64,000 bases of DNA from Cellulomonas sp. KH9 (GCF_900114185.1 NZ_FOSE01000001.1:1285219-1349218), one strand, 5' to 3'; positions 55,401 to 63,886 are shown, numbered from the stretch's first letter. Numbers and translations are program-made. The notes: generated from the sequence alone by a model not told the origin.

Positions 55401-55882
55401 CCCAGCACGGCCTCCCCGAGCAGGTTGACGTTGAGGCGGGTGCCGTCGGTGCGCAGACGTGCGATCGTCGGGCCCAGGCGGCGGTCGGTCGCGTCGACGA
55501 CCAGGTGCCCCACCATGTGCCGCAGCACGCGCCGCGCCACCGGGACCACGACGTGCGGCAGTCCCGGGGCGACCAGGCCGCCCGTCCGCACCGCGGCCCG
55601 CAGGTGCGGCGCCAGGAACCGCGGGGGGCGCGCGGCGAGCTCGCGCAGGCGGCGGGCCGCGACGGCGTGGTCCTCGGGGCGGACGACACCGTCGACGAAG
55701 CCGACCGCGAACGCCAGCCCGTCGTCGCCGCGCAGGAGTGCCGCGAGGTGCGCGGCCGACGGGTCCACCGGGTGGTCGGCCGCCTCCCGCAGCCAGCGCC
55801 GCACGAGCGCGACGACCTCCGTGACGTGCGCGGCGGGGTCCTGGGCGGTCGTGCCGCCGTGCGAGGTGGACGTGTCGGTCAT
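52427..55882 (-). CDS. putA: Bifunctional proline dehydrogenase / P5C dehydrogenase
   Basis: An 1151-residue PutA-type enzyme that oxidises proline to glutamate. The FAD-dependent proline dehydrogenase barrel (about 100-440) has VNLLGEAVLG, FVNLDMEEYKDL and AGIKVRLVKGAN. The aldehyde dehydrogenase (about 500-960) has APPWNFPVAIP, LAETSGKNAI (general base Glu) and the nucleophile Cys of GHAGQKCSA. A further 180-residue C-terminal region has an ALDH-like fold pattern. No N-terminal DNA-binding domain is present, so it is not autoregulatory. ATG 55882. Confidence 0.95.
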   Translation of the reverse strand: MTDTSTSHGGTTAQDPAAHVTEVVALVRRWLREAADHPVDPSAAHLAALLRGDDGLAFAVGFVDGVVRPEDHAVAARRLRELAARPPRFLAPHLRAAVRTGGLVAPGLPHVVVPVARRVLRHMVGHLVVDATDRRLGPTIARLRTDGTRLNVNLLGEAVLGRREAARRLAGTRRLLARDDVDYVSVKVSAVVAPHAPWAFDAAVDDVVAHLTPLFEQAATSPTPKFVNLDMEEYKDLDLTVEVFTRLLDRPGLTDLEAGIVLQAYLPDALPAMRRLQEWAAARRARGGAGIKVRLVKGANLPMEQVEAELHGRPLATWGSKRQTDAHYKRVLDWALTPERVANVRLGVAGHNLFDVAHAWLLAGERGVRDRVEVEMLLGMAPGQAAAVRRDVGSLLLYTPVVAPREFDVAIAYLVRRLEEGASSDNFMSAVFDLADDEALFDRERTRFLAALEDVTAAVPERHRVPDRHAAVPPSAPGAFTNTPDTDPAVRENRAWVRDLLARVPTSRLGVAGAQAAQVTDGRALDALLRDARDAGRTWGGRSGAERAAVLDRAADALEAHRADLLEVMAAEAGKTVDQGDPEVSEAVDFAHWYAELARGLDHVDGAAFVPDALTLVAPPWNFPVAIPAGSTLAALAAGSAVVLKPARPAERCGAVLAEALWEAGVPRDVLRLVQVDEDALGRELVAHPAVDRVVLTGAYETAELFRSFRPDLPLLAETSGKNAIVVTPSADLDLAVRDVVASAFGHAGQKCSAASLVVLVGSVATSRRFRSQLLDAVSSLVVGTPDDARTQLGPLIAPAGGKLLTGLTDLEPGQAWALAPRRIDDAGRLWAPGVVTGVRRGSRTHRTEYFGPVLGVMTAATLDEAVDLVNDVDYGLTSGLHSLDADEIATWLDRVQAGNLYVNRGTTGAIVRRQPFGGWKRSAVGPGAKAGGPSYLVGLGSWTSAPATSTAPVAPAAAALVAAARAELAGPDADRVERAARSDAAARSDLFASRDVSGLACERNVLRHLPVAEPVLVRQAGDAPPVDVVRVLAAAAAAGARVVLSTPVDLPPRLAAAASALGAVHVEDDAGWSARVGALPGGRVRLVGGSAAEVARATGGRPDVAVWDHPVTEAGRVEQLPFLREQAVSVTAHRFGTPQDLTSRALPLGR

Positions 55883-55992
55883 GGCGTCCTCGCTGCTCGG
55901 GTGCACCGCGGGGGTGGTGCGGTGTGCCGCCAGTATCGGGACGTGCGACCCGCCGGGGGAAGCGACGGGCCGGAGGGCGGGTGCCGCGGTCC

Positions 55993-56411
55993 TCAGGCCG
56001 GGGGGTGGCTGCGGCCGGCGCGTGCGCAGTCGCGGCAGGTGCCGACGAAGTCGATCGAGTGCTCGACGTCGGTGAAGTCGTGCCCGGCCGCGAGCGCGTC
56101 GACGATCTGCTCGAGCTCCGGCGCGGCGACCTCGACCGTGCGGCCGCAGGCGCGGCACACCAGGTGGTGGTGGTGCTCGCTGCGCGGCTCGCAGCGCAGG
56201 TAGGTGTGCTCGCCGGTGGGCTGCAGCAGCACCTCGAGGTCACCCTTCTCCGCCATCGCGTTGAGGGTGCGGTACACCGTCGCCAGGCCGATCTCCTGCC
56301 CACGCTGCTGCAGCATCTGGTGGATCTGCTGCGCGCTGTGGAACTCGTCGACGTCCTCGAGCAGCTCCGCGATCGCGACCCGCTGCCGCGTCACCCGCTG
56401 TCCGACCATGC
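55993..56411 (-). CDS. Fur-family metal regulator, probably Zur
   Basis: A 138-residue Fur-family repressor. The winged helix is in the first 80 residues (RQRVAIAELL, ATVYRTLNAMAEKGDLE). The metal-sensing HHHHLVCRACG and the C-terminal CRDC supply the structural zinc site (two CxxC pairs), and the pattern is closer to Zur than to Fur or PerR. The coding part ends at 56409 in frame with ATG there. It is encoded just upstream of putA in the same direction but has its own promoter region. The metal sensed is not proven. Confidence 0.85.
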
Positions 56412-56463
56412 CCGCACCTCCCGAGCGTCCTGCCCGGACGGCCCCTGCTCGCGCCCCGGCGTG

Positions 56464-56490
56464 TTCTCAACGGGACACGGTAGATGAGAA
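56464..56490. promoter_or_regulatory. Candidate Fur/Zur site near its own gene
   Basis: TTCTCA (56464-56469) and TGAGAA (56485-56490) form an inverted repeat 55 bases upstream of the regulator's start. The spacing is wider than in classical Zur boxes, so this is a weak candidate. It overlaps the end of the small membrane ORF. Confidence 0.25.
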
Positions 56491-56649
56491 TCCTTCGCGG
56501 GTGTAGCGGACGAGGTTCGCCAGGAGCCGATCCAGGATCGGCGCGGGGCCGAGTCCCGGCCCGAACGACTGGTAGATCCAGGCGACCTGCACGATCGCGC
56601 CGCACGCCGCCGCGGTCATCAGCATCCCCGTGGCACCCAGCAGCGTCAC
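56467..56649 (-). CDS. Small predicted membrane protein
   Basis: A 60-codon frame beginning at a GTG and containing one hydrophobic segment (about 3-25, rich in Leu, Ala and Val) followed by SFGPGLGPAPILDRLLANLVRY. Third-position GC use looks like a real gene. No family is recognised. It lies immediately upstream of the Fur/Zur gene in the same direction and overlaps the candidate operator. Confidence 0.45.
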   Translation of the reverse strand: MTLLGATGMLMTAAACGAIVQVAWIYQSFGPGLGPAPILDRLLANLVRYTREGFSSTVSR

Positions 56650-56758
56650 CAGGTCGTGGCGACGCTCGTCCGCTGCGTGCGGGTCGGCGCCGTCGTCGGG
56701 GGTCGCACCGGTGCATCGGCCTCCCGCCGCGCCGCGATGAGCGGGGGTGGTGCAGGCC

Positions 56759-57433
56759 TCAACGTGGGACGCGGGCCCGCGCCGGCCCGTGCGAGAGGGC
56801 GACGCCGCTGCGCACGTACGCGTCGTCCTCCACCGCGTCCACGAGGAAGCGGGCGACCTGTGCGCGCGACACGGTGAGCCCGCGCTGCTGACCCGTCACC
56901 GACGCGAACGCCGGCCCGGGCATGTCCGTGTCGACGAGGTTGACGGGCTGCACCTCGACCCAGTCCAGGCCGCTGTCGTGGACGATGCGCGCCTGCCGCT
57001 CGGTGTCCGCGATCTGCGGCGCGAGCAGCACGGCGAAGACCACGCGGCTGACCAGCGGCAGCAGCGGGCGCGTCGCCCCGACGCCGTAGGACGTCTGCAC
57101 GACGAGTCGGCGCACGCCGTGCCGCTGCATGGCGTCCACCACGGTCCGGGTGCCGCGCGATCGGACGTCCGCAGGTGTGCGGGCGGGGCCGAGCAGGCGG
57201 ACGCGCACGGGACTCTCGCTGATGCCGAGCGTCACGACGACCGCGTCCAGCCCGGCGACGAGGGCGTCCACGGTGGCGGCGTCGGTCGCGTCCCCGTCGG
57301 TCCCGTGCACGCCCGGCCCGGTGAGGGTCGACCCGTGCCGGGACAGCGCCGTCACGGTGTGGCCGCGCGCGACGAGCTCGGCGACGGCGGCCCGTCCTGA
57401 CCCACCGGTGGCTCCGACGACGAGTACCTGCAT
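56759..57433 (-). CDS. NmrA/SDR-type NAD(P)-binding protein
   Basis: A 224-residue atypical short-chain reductase. The dinucleotide motif VVGATGGSGRAAV is at residues 5-17, and the DGDATD, VVVTLGISE and QTSYGVGATRPLL segments follow. It ends in a basic tail. The YxxxK catalytic pair of classical reductases is not obvious, fitting the NmrA-like group that senses or oxidises NAD(P)H. It is divergent from an AraC regulator, which probably controls it. Confidence 0.85.
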   Translation of the reverse strand: MQVLVVGATGGSGRAAVAELVARGHTVTALSRHGSTLTGPGVHGTDGDATDAATVDALVAGLDAVVVTLGISESPVRVRLLGPARTPADVRSRGTRTVVDAMQRHGVRRLVVQTSYGVGATRPLLPLVSRVVFAVLLAPQIADTERQARIVHDSGLDWVEVQPVNLVDTDMPGPAFASVTGQQRGLTVSRAQVARFLVDAVEDDAYVRSGVALSHGPARARVPR

Positions 57434-57497
57434 GGTGACCTCCGGGGTGTGTGGGCCGTCCGGTACGTCCGGCCACTGCCCCCAGCGAATCAGCGGG

Positions 57498-57551
57498 CCA
57501 ATGGACGGTCTATGCTCGGGAGTCGCTGCCGCATGACTGATCGTCCACTGG
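57498..57551. promoter_or_regulatory. Inverted repeat between the NmrA-like and AraC genes
   Basis: CCAATGGACG (57498-57507) and CGTCCACTGG (57542-57551) form an inverted repeat with one mismatch, centred between the divergent starts. The right arm touches the AraC gene's ribosome-binding site. Probable AraC-type operator. Confidence 0.45.
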
Positions 57552-57561
57552 TGGAGGTGTC

Positions 57562-58518
57562 GTGAGCCCGGTCGCCCTGCCCCGCGTCGCACCCGACGCG
57601 GTCGGTGAGGCGCTGCACCGGCTGCGGGTGGCGGGCGTCTTCTACTGCCGTACGGAGGCCGCCGGCCCGTGGGCGGTCGACATGCCGGCGTTCGGCGACT
57701 GCCTCGCCTTCCACGTCGTCACCCAGGGCGAGGTCTGGGTGGAGGTGACCGGTGCGCCGCCGCTGCGGCTGGGCGCGGGTGACCTCGCACTCGTGCCGCA
57801 CGGGCGGGGGCACCTGCTCGCGAGCGACCTCGCCGCGCCGTCGCTGGGGCGGGTCGACCTGCTGCCGCAGGAGTACGTCACCGAGAGCTACTCGGTGCTG
57901 CGGCACGAGGGCCGGGGGGATCGCACGCAGCTCGTGTGCGGCGTCCTCACCGTCGACGGCCCGGCGGCCCGCCCGCTGCTGGACCTCCTGCCGGCGGTCC
58001 TGCACGTGCCCCGGTCGGCCGGTGCGCCGTGGGTCACGCGGACGCTCGAGCTCATGACCGCCGAGCTGGCACAGCCGCGGCCCGGCGGCGAGGCGGTCCT
58101 CACGCGGCTCGCCGACGTCCTGGTCGTCCAGGCGGTCCGCGCGTGGCTCGACGCGCAGGAGCCGGCCACCGGGTGGCTCGGCGCCCTGCGCGACCCGGAC
58201 GTCGGCGCGGCGCTCGCGGCCGTGCACCGGGACCCCGCGCGGCCCTGGACGGTCGCGGCGCTCGCGCGGGAGGCGATGATGTCGCGGTCGGCGTTCGCGG
58301 CACGGTTCACGCAGGTCGTGGGTGTGCCGGCGATGCGGTACGTGGCGGCCTGGCGCATGCACGTGGCCGCCGACAGGCTCGCCCGCGGCGACGGCGTCGC
58401 GCAGGCCGCCGCTGCCGCCGGGTACGGGTCCGCCGCCGCCTTCAGCCGTGCGTTCGTGCGGGCGACGGGGCGGTCACCCGGTGCCGTGCGGCGCCGCGGC
58501 GACGGGGTGTCACGCTGA
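57562..58518 (+). CDS. AraC-family regulator with cupin sensor
   Basis: A 318-residue regulator. The N-terminal cupin_6 domain (about 20-190) contains AFHVVTQGEVWVEV and LVPHGRGH. The C-terminal double helix-turn-helix (about 215-312) contains REAMMSRSAFAARFTQVVG and RAFVRATGRSPGAVRRR. It starts at GTG 57562 with a GGTGGAGG site. Divergent partner: the NmrA-like reductase, a common arrangement in which the regulator controls that gene. The inducer is unknown. Confidence 0.9.
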   Translation: MSPVALPRVAPDAVGEALHRLRVAGVFYCRTEAAGPWAVDMPAFGDCLAFHVVTQGEVWVEVTGAPPLRLGAGDLALVPHGRGHLLASDLAAPSLGRVDLLPQEYVTESYSVLRHEGRGDRTQLVCGVLTVDGPAARPLLDLLPAVLHVPRSAGAPWVTRTLELMTAELAQPRPGGEAVLTRLADVLVVQAVRAWLDAQEPATGWLGALRDPDVGAALAAVHRDPARPWTVAALAREAMMSRSAFAARFTQVVGVPAMRYVAAWRMHVAADRLARGDGVAQAAAAAGYGSAAAFSRAFVRATGRSPGAVRRRGDGVSR

Positions 58519-58560
58519 CGGTGCCGGTGGTGCCGGTGGTGCCGTCGACCGCGGCGCCGC

Positions 58561-60126
58561 TCACGTCACCGCCCCCAGCTGCCAGGGCACGAACTCGTCG
58601 CGGCCCAGGTCGAGCTCCTCGCTGACGGTGGCGCGCCCCGAGGCCACGGCGAGCACGAGGTCGAGGATCTCCCCGCCGACCTCGTCGATCGTCGCCGCGC
58701 CCGTGACGATCCGTCCCGCGTCGAGGTCCATGTCCTCGCGCATCCGCTCGTACATCTCGGTGCTGGTGGCGACCTTCACGCACGGGGCGGGCTTGGCACC
58801 GAGCACGGACCCGCGGCCGGTCGTGAAGACGACGACCGTCGCGCCGCCCGCCACGATGCCGGTCACGGACACCGGGTCGTAGCCCGGGGTGTCCATGAAG
58901 GTGAAGCCCTTGTCGACGACCGGCTCGGCGTACTCGTACACCGCGGTGAGCTCGGCCGTGCCGCCCTTGGCGACCGCGCCGAGGGACTTCTCGAGGATCG
59001 TGGTCAGCCCGCCGGCCTTGTTGCCGGGGGACGGGTTGTTGTCCAGCGTCCCGCCGCCGCGGGTCAGGTAGTCCTGCCACCAGGCGATGCGGTCGAGCAG
59101 GCGGCGCCCGACGGCCTCGCTGACGGCGCGGCGGGTCAGCAGGTGCTCGGCCCCGAACACCTCGGGCGTCTCCGCCAGCACGCTCGTACCGCCCTGGGCG
59201 ACCAGCAGGTCCGACGCGCGTCCCAGGGCGGGGTTGGCGGTGATGCCGGAGTACCCGTCGGAGCCGCCGCAGTTGAGGCCGAGGACCAGCTCGGAGGCCG
59301 GGACCGTCACGCGGCGGCGGCTCTCGAGGTCGTCGAGCATGGTCCGCACGACCGCGACGCCCGCGCGGACCGTGGCCCGGATGCCGCCGGAGTCCTGGAT
59401 GGTCAGGTGCTCGACGAGCGTGTCGGGGGACGCCGGCAGGTCCGCGAGCAGCCCCTGGACGGCGAGCATCTCGCAGCCCAGGCCGAGCACCAGCAGGCCC
59501 TGCACGTTGGGGTGCGACGCGTAGCCGCGCAGCGTGCGGCGCAGCACCTGCCCGCCCTCGGACTCCGGAACCAGCCCGCACCCCGAGTCGTGGGTCAGTG
59601 CGACGACCCCGTCGACGTGCGGCCACGCGTCCATCACCGGCCCGCGGAACTGGTCCGCGATCATGCGGGCGGTGGACGCCGAGCAGTTGACCGACGTCAC
59701 GATGCCGACGTAGCTGCGCGTGCCGACGCGGCCGTCGGCGCGCCGGAAGCCCTCGAAGGTACGGGTGCTCGTCGCCGGGGGGACGGTGACGCGAGCCGTG
59801 CCGAACTCGTACGCGTGCGCCACCGAGTCCATGCCGAGGTTGTGGGCGTGCACGTGGGCGCCCGCCGCGACGTCCGCGGTCGTGCGGCCGATGACCTGGC
59901 CGTACTTGTGCACCCGGGTGCCGGCGGGAAGGGGACGGACCGCGAGCTTGTGGCCCCGGGGGACGGCGCCCGCGGCCGTGACGACGGTGTCGCCGACCGC
60001 CACGGGGGTCCCCGCCGCGACGTCGGTGACCGCGACGGCCACGTCGTCGCCCGGCGCGAGCAGGAGGGCGGTGCGCGGCTGCGCGGACGTCGCGGCGCCG
60101 GAGCGCCCGGGAGTGGCGAGGGACAC
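58561..60126 (-). CDS. UxaA-family dehydratase (altronate/galactarate type)
   Basis: A 521-residue sugar-acid dehydratase. The N-terminal SAF domain (about 20-95, with GHKLAVRPL) joins the catalytic domain with GRVGTRSYVGIVTSVNCSA, LTHDSGCG, GLNCGGSDGYSG and DNNPSPGNKAGGLT. The cysteines of these motifs ligate the iron. Members remove water from altronate or related hexonates in pectin and uronic-acid use. No other uronate gene is beside it. Start GTG 60126; upstream is a LacI-type operator-like sequence. Confidence 0.92.
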   Translation of the reverse strand: MSLATPGRSGAATSAQPRTALLLAPGDDVAVAVTDVAAGTPVAVGDTVVTAAGAVPRGHKLAVRPLPAGTRVHKYGQVIGRTTADVAAGAHVHAHNLGMDSVAHAYEFGTARVTVPPATSTRTFEGFRRADGRVGTRSYVGIVTSVNCSASTARMIADQFRGPVMDAWPHVDGVVALTHDSGCGLVPESEGGQVLRRTLRGYASHPNVQGLLVLGLGCEMLAVQGLLADLPASPDTLVEHLTIQDSGGIRATVRAGVAVVRTMLDDLESRRRVTVPASELVLGLNCGGSDGYSGITANPALGRASDLLVAQGGTSVLAETPEVFGAEHLLTRRAVSEAVGRRLLDRIAWWQDYLTRGGGTLDNNPSPGNKAGGLTTILEKSLGAVAKGGTAELTAVYEYAEPVVDKGFTFMDTPGYDPVSVTGIVAGGATVVVFTTGRGSVLGAKPAPCVKVATSTEMYERMREDMDLDAGRIVTGAATIDEVGGEILDLVLAVASGRATVSEELDLGRDEFVPWQLGAVT

Positions 60127-60442
60127 CGGGTTCCTTGCGGTCGGCGGACGGGAAAACGCTTACATCGTGCCACGGCGGGCCCGTGGCGTCGATGGTCGGG
60201 CGCGCGCGGGCCGGTGGCGCGGGGCTCGGGCGCGGGAGGCCGGCAGGCGGGTCCGCGGCGGACGGCACGCGAACCCGTCCGTGCGCGTCCCGTGGCGAGG
60301 TGCCGATCCGCAGGCACGGGTCCCGGTGCGGCACGAGTGACGTGGGTCCCGTGCGCGATCGTCGGGTTGGTTCCACGATGGGGGTGCTCAAGGCCGTCAG
60401 GCGGGCGATGACGGCCGCATCCCTGTCACCGACGGAGTTGAC
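60127..60442. other. Divergent intergenic region between uxaA-type and cstA genes
   Basis: This 316-base gap holds the promoters of both genes. GGAAAACGCTTACAT at 60151-60165 is the only AT-rich, operator-like element I could pick out. The remainder is GC-rich and shows no supported gene or strong hairpin. Confidence 0.4.
60151..60165 (-). promoter_or_regulatory. LacI-type operator-like site upstream of the UxaA-family gene
   Basis: Read toward the gene it is ATGTAAGCGTTTTCC, close to the TGTAAGCGcTTaCA form bound by LacI-family regulators, though the right half is imperfect. It lies 25-39 bases before the start, where a repressor would block transcription. No LacI-family gene is in the window. 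Confidence 0.35.
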
Positions 60443-62812
60443 ATGACGACCACGCAAGAGCCGCGCGTACCCGAGTACACGCCGGAGGAACAGGCAGAGA
60501 TCCTGCGCGACGACGCCGGGGTACCCGTCGGTGTCGTCGAGAAGCCACGCTGGACACCCGCGAAGGTCGCGCTCTGGGTGGCCATCTCGCTGCTCGGGGC
60601 GTGCGGCTGGACGATGCTCGCCGTCGTGCGCGGCGAGGAGGTCAACACGATCTGGTTCGTCGTCACCGCGGTGTCGACGTACGCGATCGCGTACCGGTTC
60701 TACGCGCTGTACATCGAGCGGCGCATCATGCGGCCCGACGACCGGCGGGCGACCCCGGCCGAGCGCATCAACAACGGTCGGGACTTCGACCCGACCGACC
60801 GGCGGGTGCTCTACGGGCACCACTTCGCCGCCATCGCCGGTGCGGGGCCGCTGGTCGGACCCGTGCTCGCGGCGCAGATGGGCTACCTGCCCGGGACGCT
60901 GTGGATCATCCTCGGCGTCGTGGTCGCCGGCGCCGTCCAGGACATGCTGGTGCTCTTCTACTCGATGCGTCGGGGCGGTCGGTCGCTGGGTCAGATGGCG
61001 CGCGACGAGATCGGGCGCTTCGGCGGCACGGTCGCGATCGTCGTCGTGTTCGTCATGCTGATGATCGTCCTGGCCGTGCTCGCGCTCGTCTGCGTCAACG
61101 CCCTGGCCGAGTCCCCGTGGGGCGTCTTCTCGGTCGGGTGCACCATCCCGATCGCGCTGCTCATGGGCCTGTACCTGCGGTACCTGCGCCCCGGCCGCGT
61201 CACCGAGGTGTCGGTCATCGGGTTCGTCGCGCTGCTGGCGGCGATCGTCGGCGGGCGCTACGTCGCCGAGTCCTCGTGGGGCGACTTCTTCCACCTCACC
61301 CCGACGACGCTCGTCGTCTGCATGGTCGTCTACGGGTTCTTCGCCGCCGTGCTGCCCGTGTGGCTGCTGCTCACACCACGCGACTACCTGTCGACCTTCA
61401 TGAAGGTCGGCACGATCCTGCTGCTCGCCGTCGGCATCGTCGTCGTGCGGCCGATCGCGCAGATGCCCGACGTCACCGAGTTCGCGTTCAACACCGACGG
61501 CCCGGTGTTCGCCGGTGCGCTGTTCCCGTTCCTGTTCATCACCATCGCCTGCGGCGCGCTGTCCGGCATGCACGCGATGGTGGCCTCCGGGACCACCCCC
61601 AAGATGGTCCAGAAGGAGTCGCAGGTCCGCATGATCGGGTACGGCGGCATGCTGATGGAGTCGTTCGTCGCCATCATGGCGCTGGCCGCCGCGGTGTCGC
61701 TCAACCAGGGCATCTACTTCTCGATGAACATGTCCCCGGCGTCGATCGAGAAGACGGCCGGCGCGGAGTACTCGGCCGACGCCACGCCCGAGGAGAACGC
61801 TGCCGCCGCCATCGCGAACCTCGGCGTCTCGGACCCGGCCGGCGACCAGCCGGTGGTCTCGTGGGAGTCCGTCGTCGACGGTGAGGAGGTCACGCTCACG
61901 GGCGCCGCCGCCCTCGAGCAGGTCGCCGAGGACGTCGGCGAACCGTCGATCGTGTCCCGCACGGGCGGCGCACCGACGCTCGCGGTGGGCATGGCGAACA
62001 TCATGCACAACGTCGTGGGCGGCAAGGCGATGATGTCGTTCTGGTACCACTTCGCCATCATGTTCGAGGCGTTGTTCATCCTGTCCGCGGTGGACGCGGT
62101 GACCCGCGTGGCGCGCTTCCAGCTGGGGGACGCCATCGGCAACCTGGTGCCGAGGTTCCGGGACCCGGGCTGGCGTCTCGGGTCGTGGCTCACGACGGGC
62201 GTCGTCGTCGCCTCGTGGGGCTCGCTGCTGCTCATGGGCGTCACCGACCCCAACGGCGGCATCCGCACGCTGTTCCCGCTGTTCGGCATCGCCAACCAGC
62301 TCATCGCCGCGAGTGCGCTGACGATCGTCACGGTGATGGTCGTGAAGAAGGGCTACGTGAAGTGGGCCTGGATCCCGCTGGTGCCGCTGGCGTTCGACAC
62401 CGCGACGACCTTCACGGCCTCGTACCAGAAGATCTTCTCCAGCGACCTGGCGGTCGGCTACTGGGCGCTGCACGACGCCACCAAGGACAGGATCGCGGCC
62501 GGCGGGCTCGAGGGTCAGGCGCTCGCGGACGCCGAGGCCACCGTGCGCAACACCGCCATCCAGGGCACGCTGTCGATCGTGTTCGTCGTCCTCGTCGGGC
62601 TGCTCATGGCGACCGCTGTCGTGGCGGTGGTCAAGGCGCTGAAGTCCGGCGCGGCGCACGGGGACGAGGTCGGCACGAGCGAGGACCCCGACGAGCCGTC
62701 CCACTTCTACGCACCGTCCGGGCTGCTGGTGCCGAGCCCGCTCGAGCGCAAGGTCGAGGCGGAGTACGCCGTGGTCGGCGATCCGACGCTGGTGACGGGA
62801 GGGTCGCACTGA
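60443..62812 (+). CDS. cstA: Carbon-starvation transporter CstA
   Basis: A 789-residue CstA-family membrane transporter for pyruvate and peptides during starvation. The polar N-terminus (about 1-40) leads into at least fifteen hydrophobic segments. The family-typical GHHFAAIAGAGPLVGPVLAAQMGYLPGTLWIILG segment is at about 130-163, described here by its key GHHF and GPLVGP residues. A loop of about 65 residues (about 430-500) and a polar C-terminal tail are present. The next gene, the small YbdD protein, is one base downstream and functions with CstA in other bacteria. Confidence 0.94.
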   Translation: MTTTQEPRVPEYTPEEQAEILRDDAGVPVGVVEKPRWTPAKVALWVAISLLGACGWTMLAVVRGEEVNTIWFVVTAVSTYAIAYRFYALYIERRIMRPDDRRATPAERINNGRDFDPTDRRVLYGHHFAAIAGAGPLVGPVLAAQMGYLPGTLWIILGVVVAGAVQDMLVLFYSMRRGGRSLGQMARDEIGRFGGTVAIVVVFVMLMIVLAVLALVCVNALAESPWGVFSVGCTIPIALLMGLYLRYLRPGRVTEVSVIGFVALLAAIVGGRYVAESSWGDFFHLTPTTLVVCMVVYGFFAAVLPVWLLLTPRDYLSTFMKVGTILLLAVGIVVVRPIAQMPDVTEFAFNTDGPVFAGALFPFLFITIACGALSGMHAMVASGTTPKMVQKESQVRMIGYGGMLMESFVAIMALAAAVSLNQGIYFSMNMSPASIEKTAGAEYSADATPEENAAAAIANLGVSDPAGDQPVVSWESVVDGEEVTLTGAAALEQVAEDVGEPSIVSRTGGAPTLAVGMANIMHNVVGGKAMMSFWYHFAIMFEALFILSAVDAVTRVARFQLGDAIGNLVPRFRDPGWRLGSWLTTGVVVASWGSLLLMGVTDPNGGIRTLFPLFGIANQLIAASALTIVTVMVVKKGYVKWAWIPLVPLAFDTATTFTASYQKIFSSDLAVGYWALHDATKDRIAAGGLEGQALADAEATVRNTAIQGTLSIVFVVLVGLLMATAVVAVVKALKSGAAHGDEVGTSEDPDEPSHFYAPSGLLVPSPLERKVEAEYAVVGDPTLVTGGSH

Positions 62813-62813
62813 C

Positions 62814-62996
62814 ATGAGGCGGGTGCTCCGTGCCGTGCGGTGGTACGTGCGGGAGCTGACGGGCGAGGCGGCGTACGACCGGTACGTCGCCGCGCACGCC
62901 GCCCACCACGGCGACCACCCGCCGCTCACCCGCGCCCAGTGGTGGCGGGCACGCGACGACGCGCGCGAGCGCATGGCGCACGAGAGCTGCTGCTGA
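62814..62996 (+). CDS. YbdD/YjiX (KstS-type) small protein
   Basis: A 60-residue protein starting MRRVLRAVRWYVRELTGEAAYDRYVAAHA and containing PPLTRAQWWRARDDARER, which covers the DUF466/YbdD family. Members are encoded directly after cstA and are needed for its transport activity. Here one base separates the two genes. The C-terminal ESCC is a variant of the family ending. Confidence 0.9.
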   Translation: MRRVLRAVRWYVRELTGEAAYDRYVAAHAAHHGDHPPLTRAQWWRARDDARERMAHESCC

Positions 62997-63004
62997 GGCG
63001 AGAG

Positions 63005-63044
63005 CCCGGACCCGGGGCACACGTGACGGGCACACGGGTCCGGG
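63005..63044 (+). terminator. Hairpin terminator after the cstA-ybdD operon
   Basis: CCCGGACCCG (63005-63014) and CGGGTCCGGG (63035-63044) pair perfectly over 10 bp with a 20-base loop, starting just after the ybdD stop. Confidence 0.6.
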
Positions 63045-63177
63045 ATCCGTCGCACGCCCGCCTGCCGCTACCTCGGGGACGCCGAGCACCGGCAGCACGA
63101 CGAGCTCGGTCATGTCGCCGGGGCGGGGGAGCGGCGGCAGGGTTCGAGGGTTCGACGACCGACGTCAGGAGTGAACG

Positions 63178-63619
63178 GTGCCCGCACAGGGACGGGAGCT
63201 CGTGAGCGAGGAGGAGAGCGTCGCGAACGCCGTCGCTCTCGCCGCACTGGGCCCCCTGCGGGGAGTCCCGATCCGTGTCCTCACGTTCGATGGACCGTGG
63301 CGGCCGGCGTCCATCGGCGCGTCGTCTACGTCGCGTGCTGCCGATAGGCGGCACGGGATCGACGGCGACAGCCTCGTGGAGCAGACCCGGCGCGGCACGA
63401 CGGCGATACCCATCTCGGACATCGGCGGGCTCGACCACGCGTGGTGCCGCGCGGCGCCGACCGCGGGGAGCTGCGGGACCGGCACTCCTCCGTCGTGGTG
63501 CGGATCAGGGTGGTGGAGGACTCTGCCGCCTCCGTGCGGAGCTGGGGAGAAGGCTGAGCGCGCTGCCCGCGCACCGATCCTTCGATCGTCGCGCCATGCG
63601 CGCGCTCTTCATGCGCTGA
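63178..63619 (+). pseudogene. Decayed gene with at least one frameshift
   Basis: The frame from GTG 63178 gives a protein-like segment (VALAALGPLRGVPIRVLTFD, then TTAIPISDIGGLDHAW), but near 63445-63460 sense continues in another frame (DRGELRDRHSSVVVRIRVVEDSAASVRSW) to a TGA at 63555. A second change may lead to ALPAHRSFDRRAMRALFMR, ending at 63619. The shift could be true decay or a sequencing error. No family is recognised. Confidence 0.35.
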
Positions 63620-63679
63620 GGCGAGGGGATCACGTCTGCACGGACGGGCCTGTCGGCGACGTGCGCCGTCGCCGCGCGC

Positions 63680-63722
63680 GGGCGCTGCACTGACACTCGC
63701 CGCGTGTGGGCGCTGCACTGAC
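63680..63722. repeat. 15-bp direct repeat, 28-bp period
   Basis: GGGCGCTGCACTGAC occurs at 63680-63694 and 63708-63722, each preceded by similar G/C-rich sequence (gccgcgcg versus gccgcgtg). It looks like a small duplication in noncoding DNA. Confidence 0.6.
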
Positions 63723-63886
63723 TGCGGACGACCTCCGGCCGGGACACCACGCCGTCACACGGATGGAGCCGACATCGCCGTCGGTGCGGCCGCGCAGGCG
63801 GTGGACCTGTGGGCAGCCGGGCGACGCGTGCCCTGAGGCCCGTCGGGGCAGTCGCACCGCCGTGGTCCGCATCACCCGGCCGGGAT

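Noticed and set aside
60318..60345. GTGA-containing sequence upstream of cstA as a CRP site
   Set aside because: Only the left half matches; the right half reads TCCC rather than TCAC.
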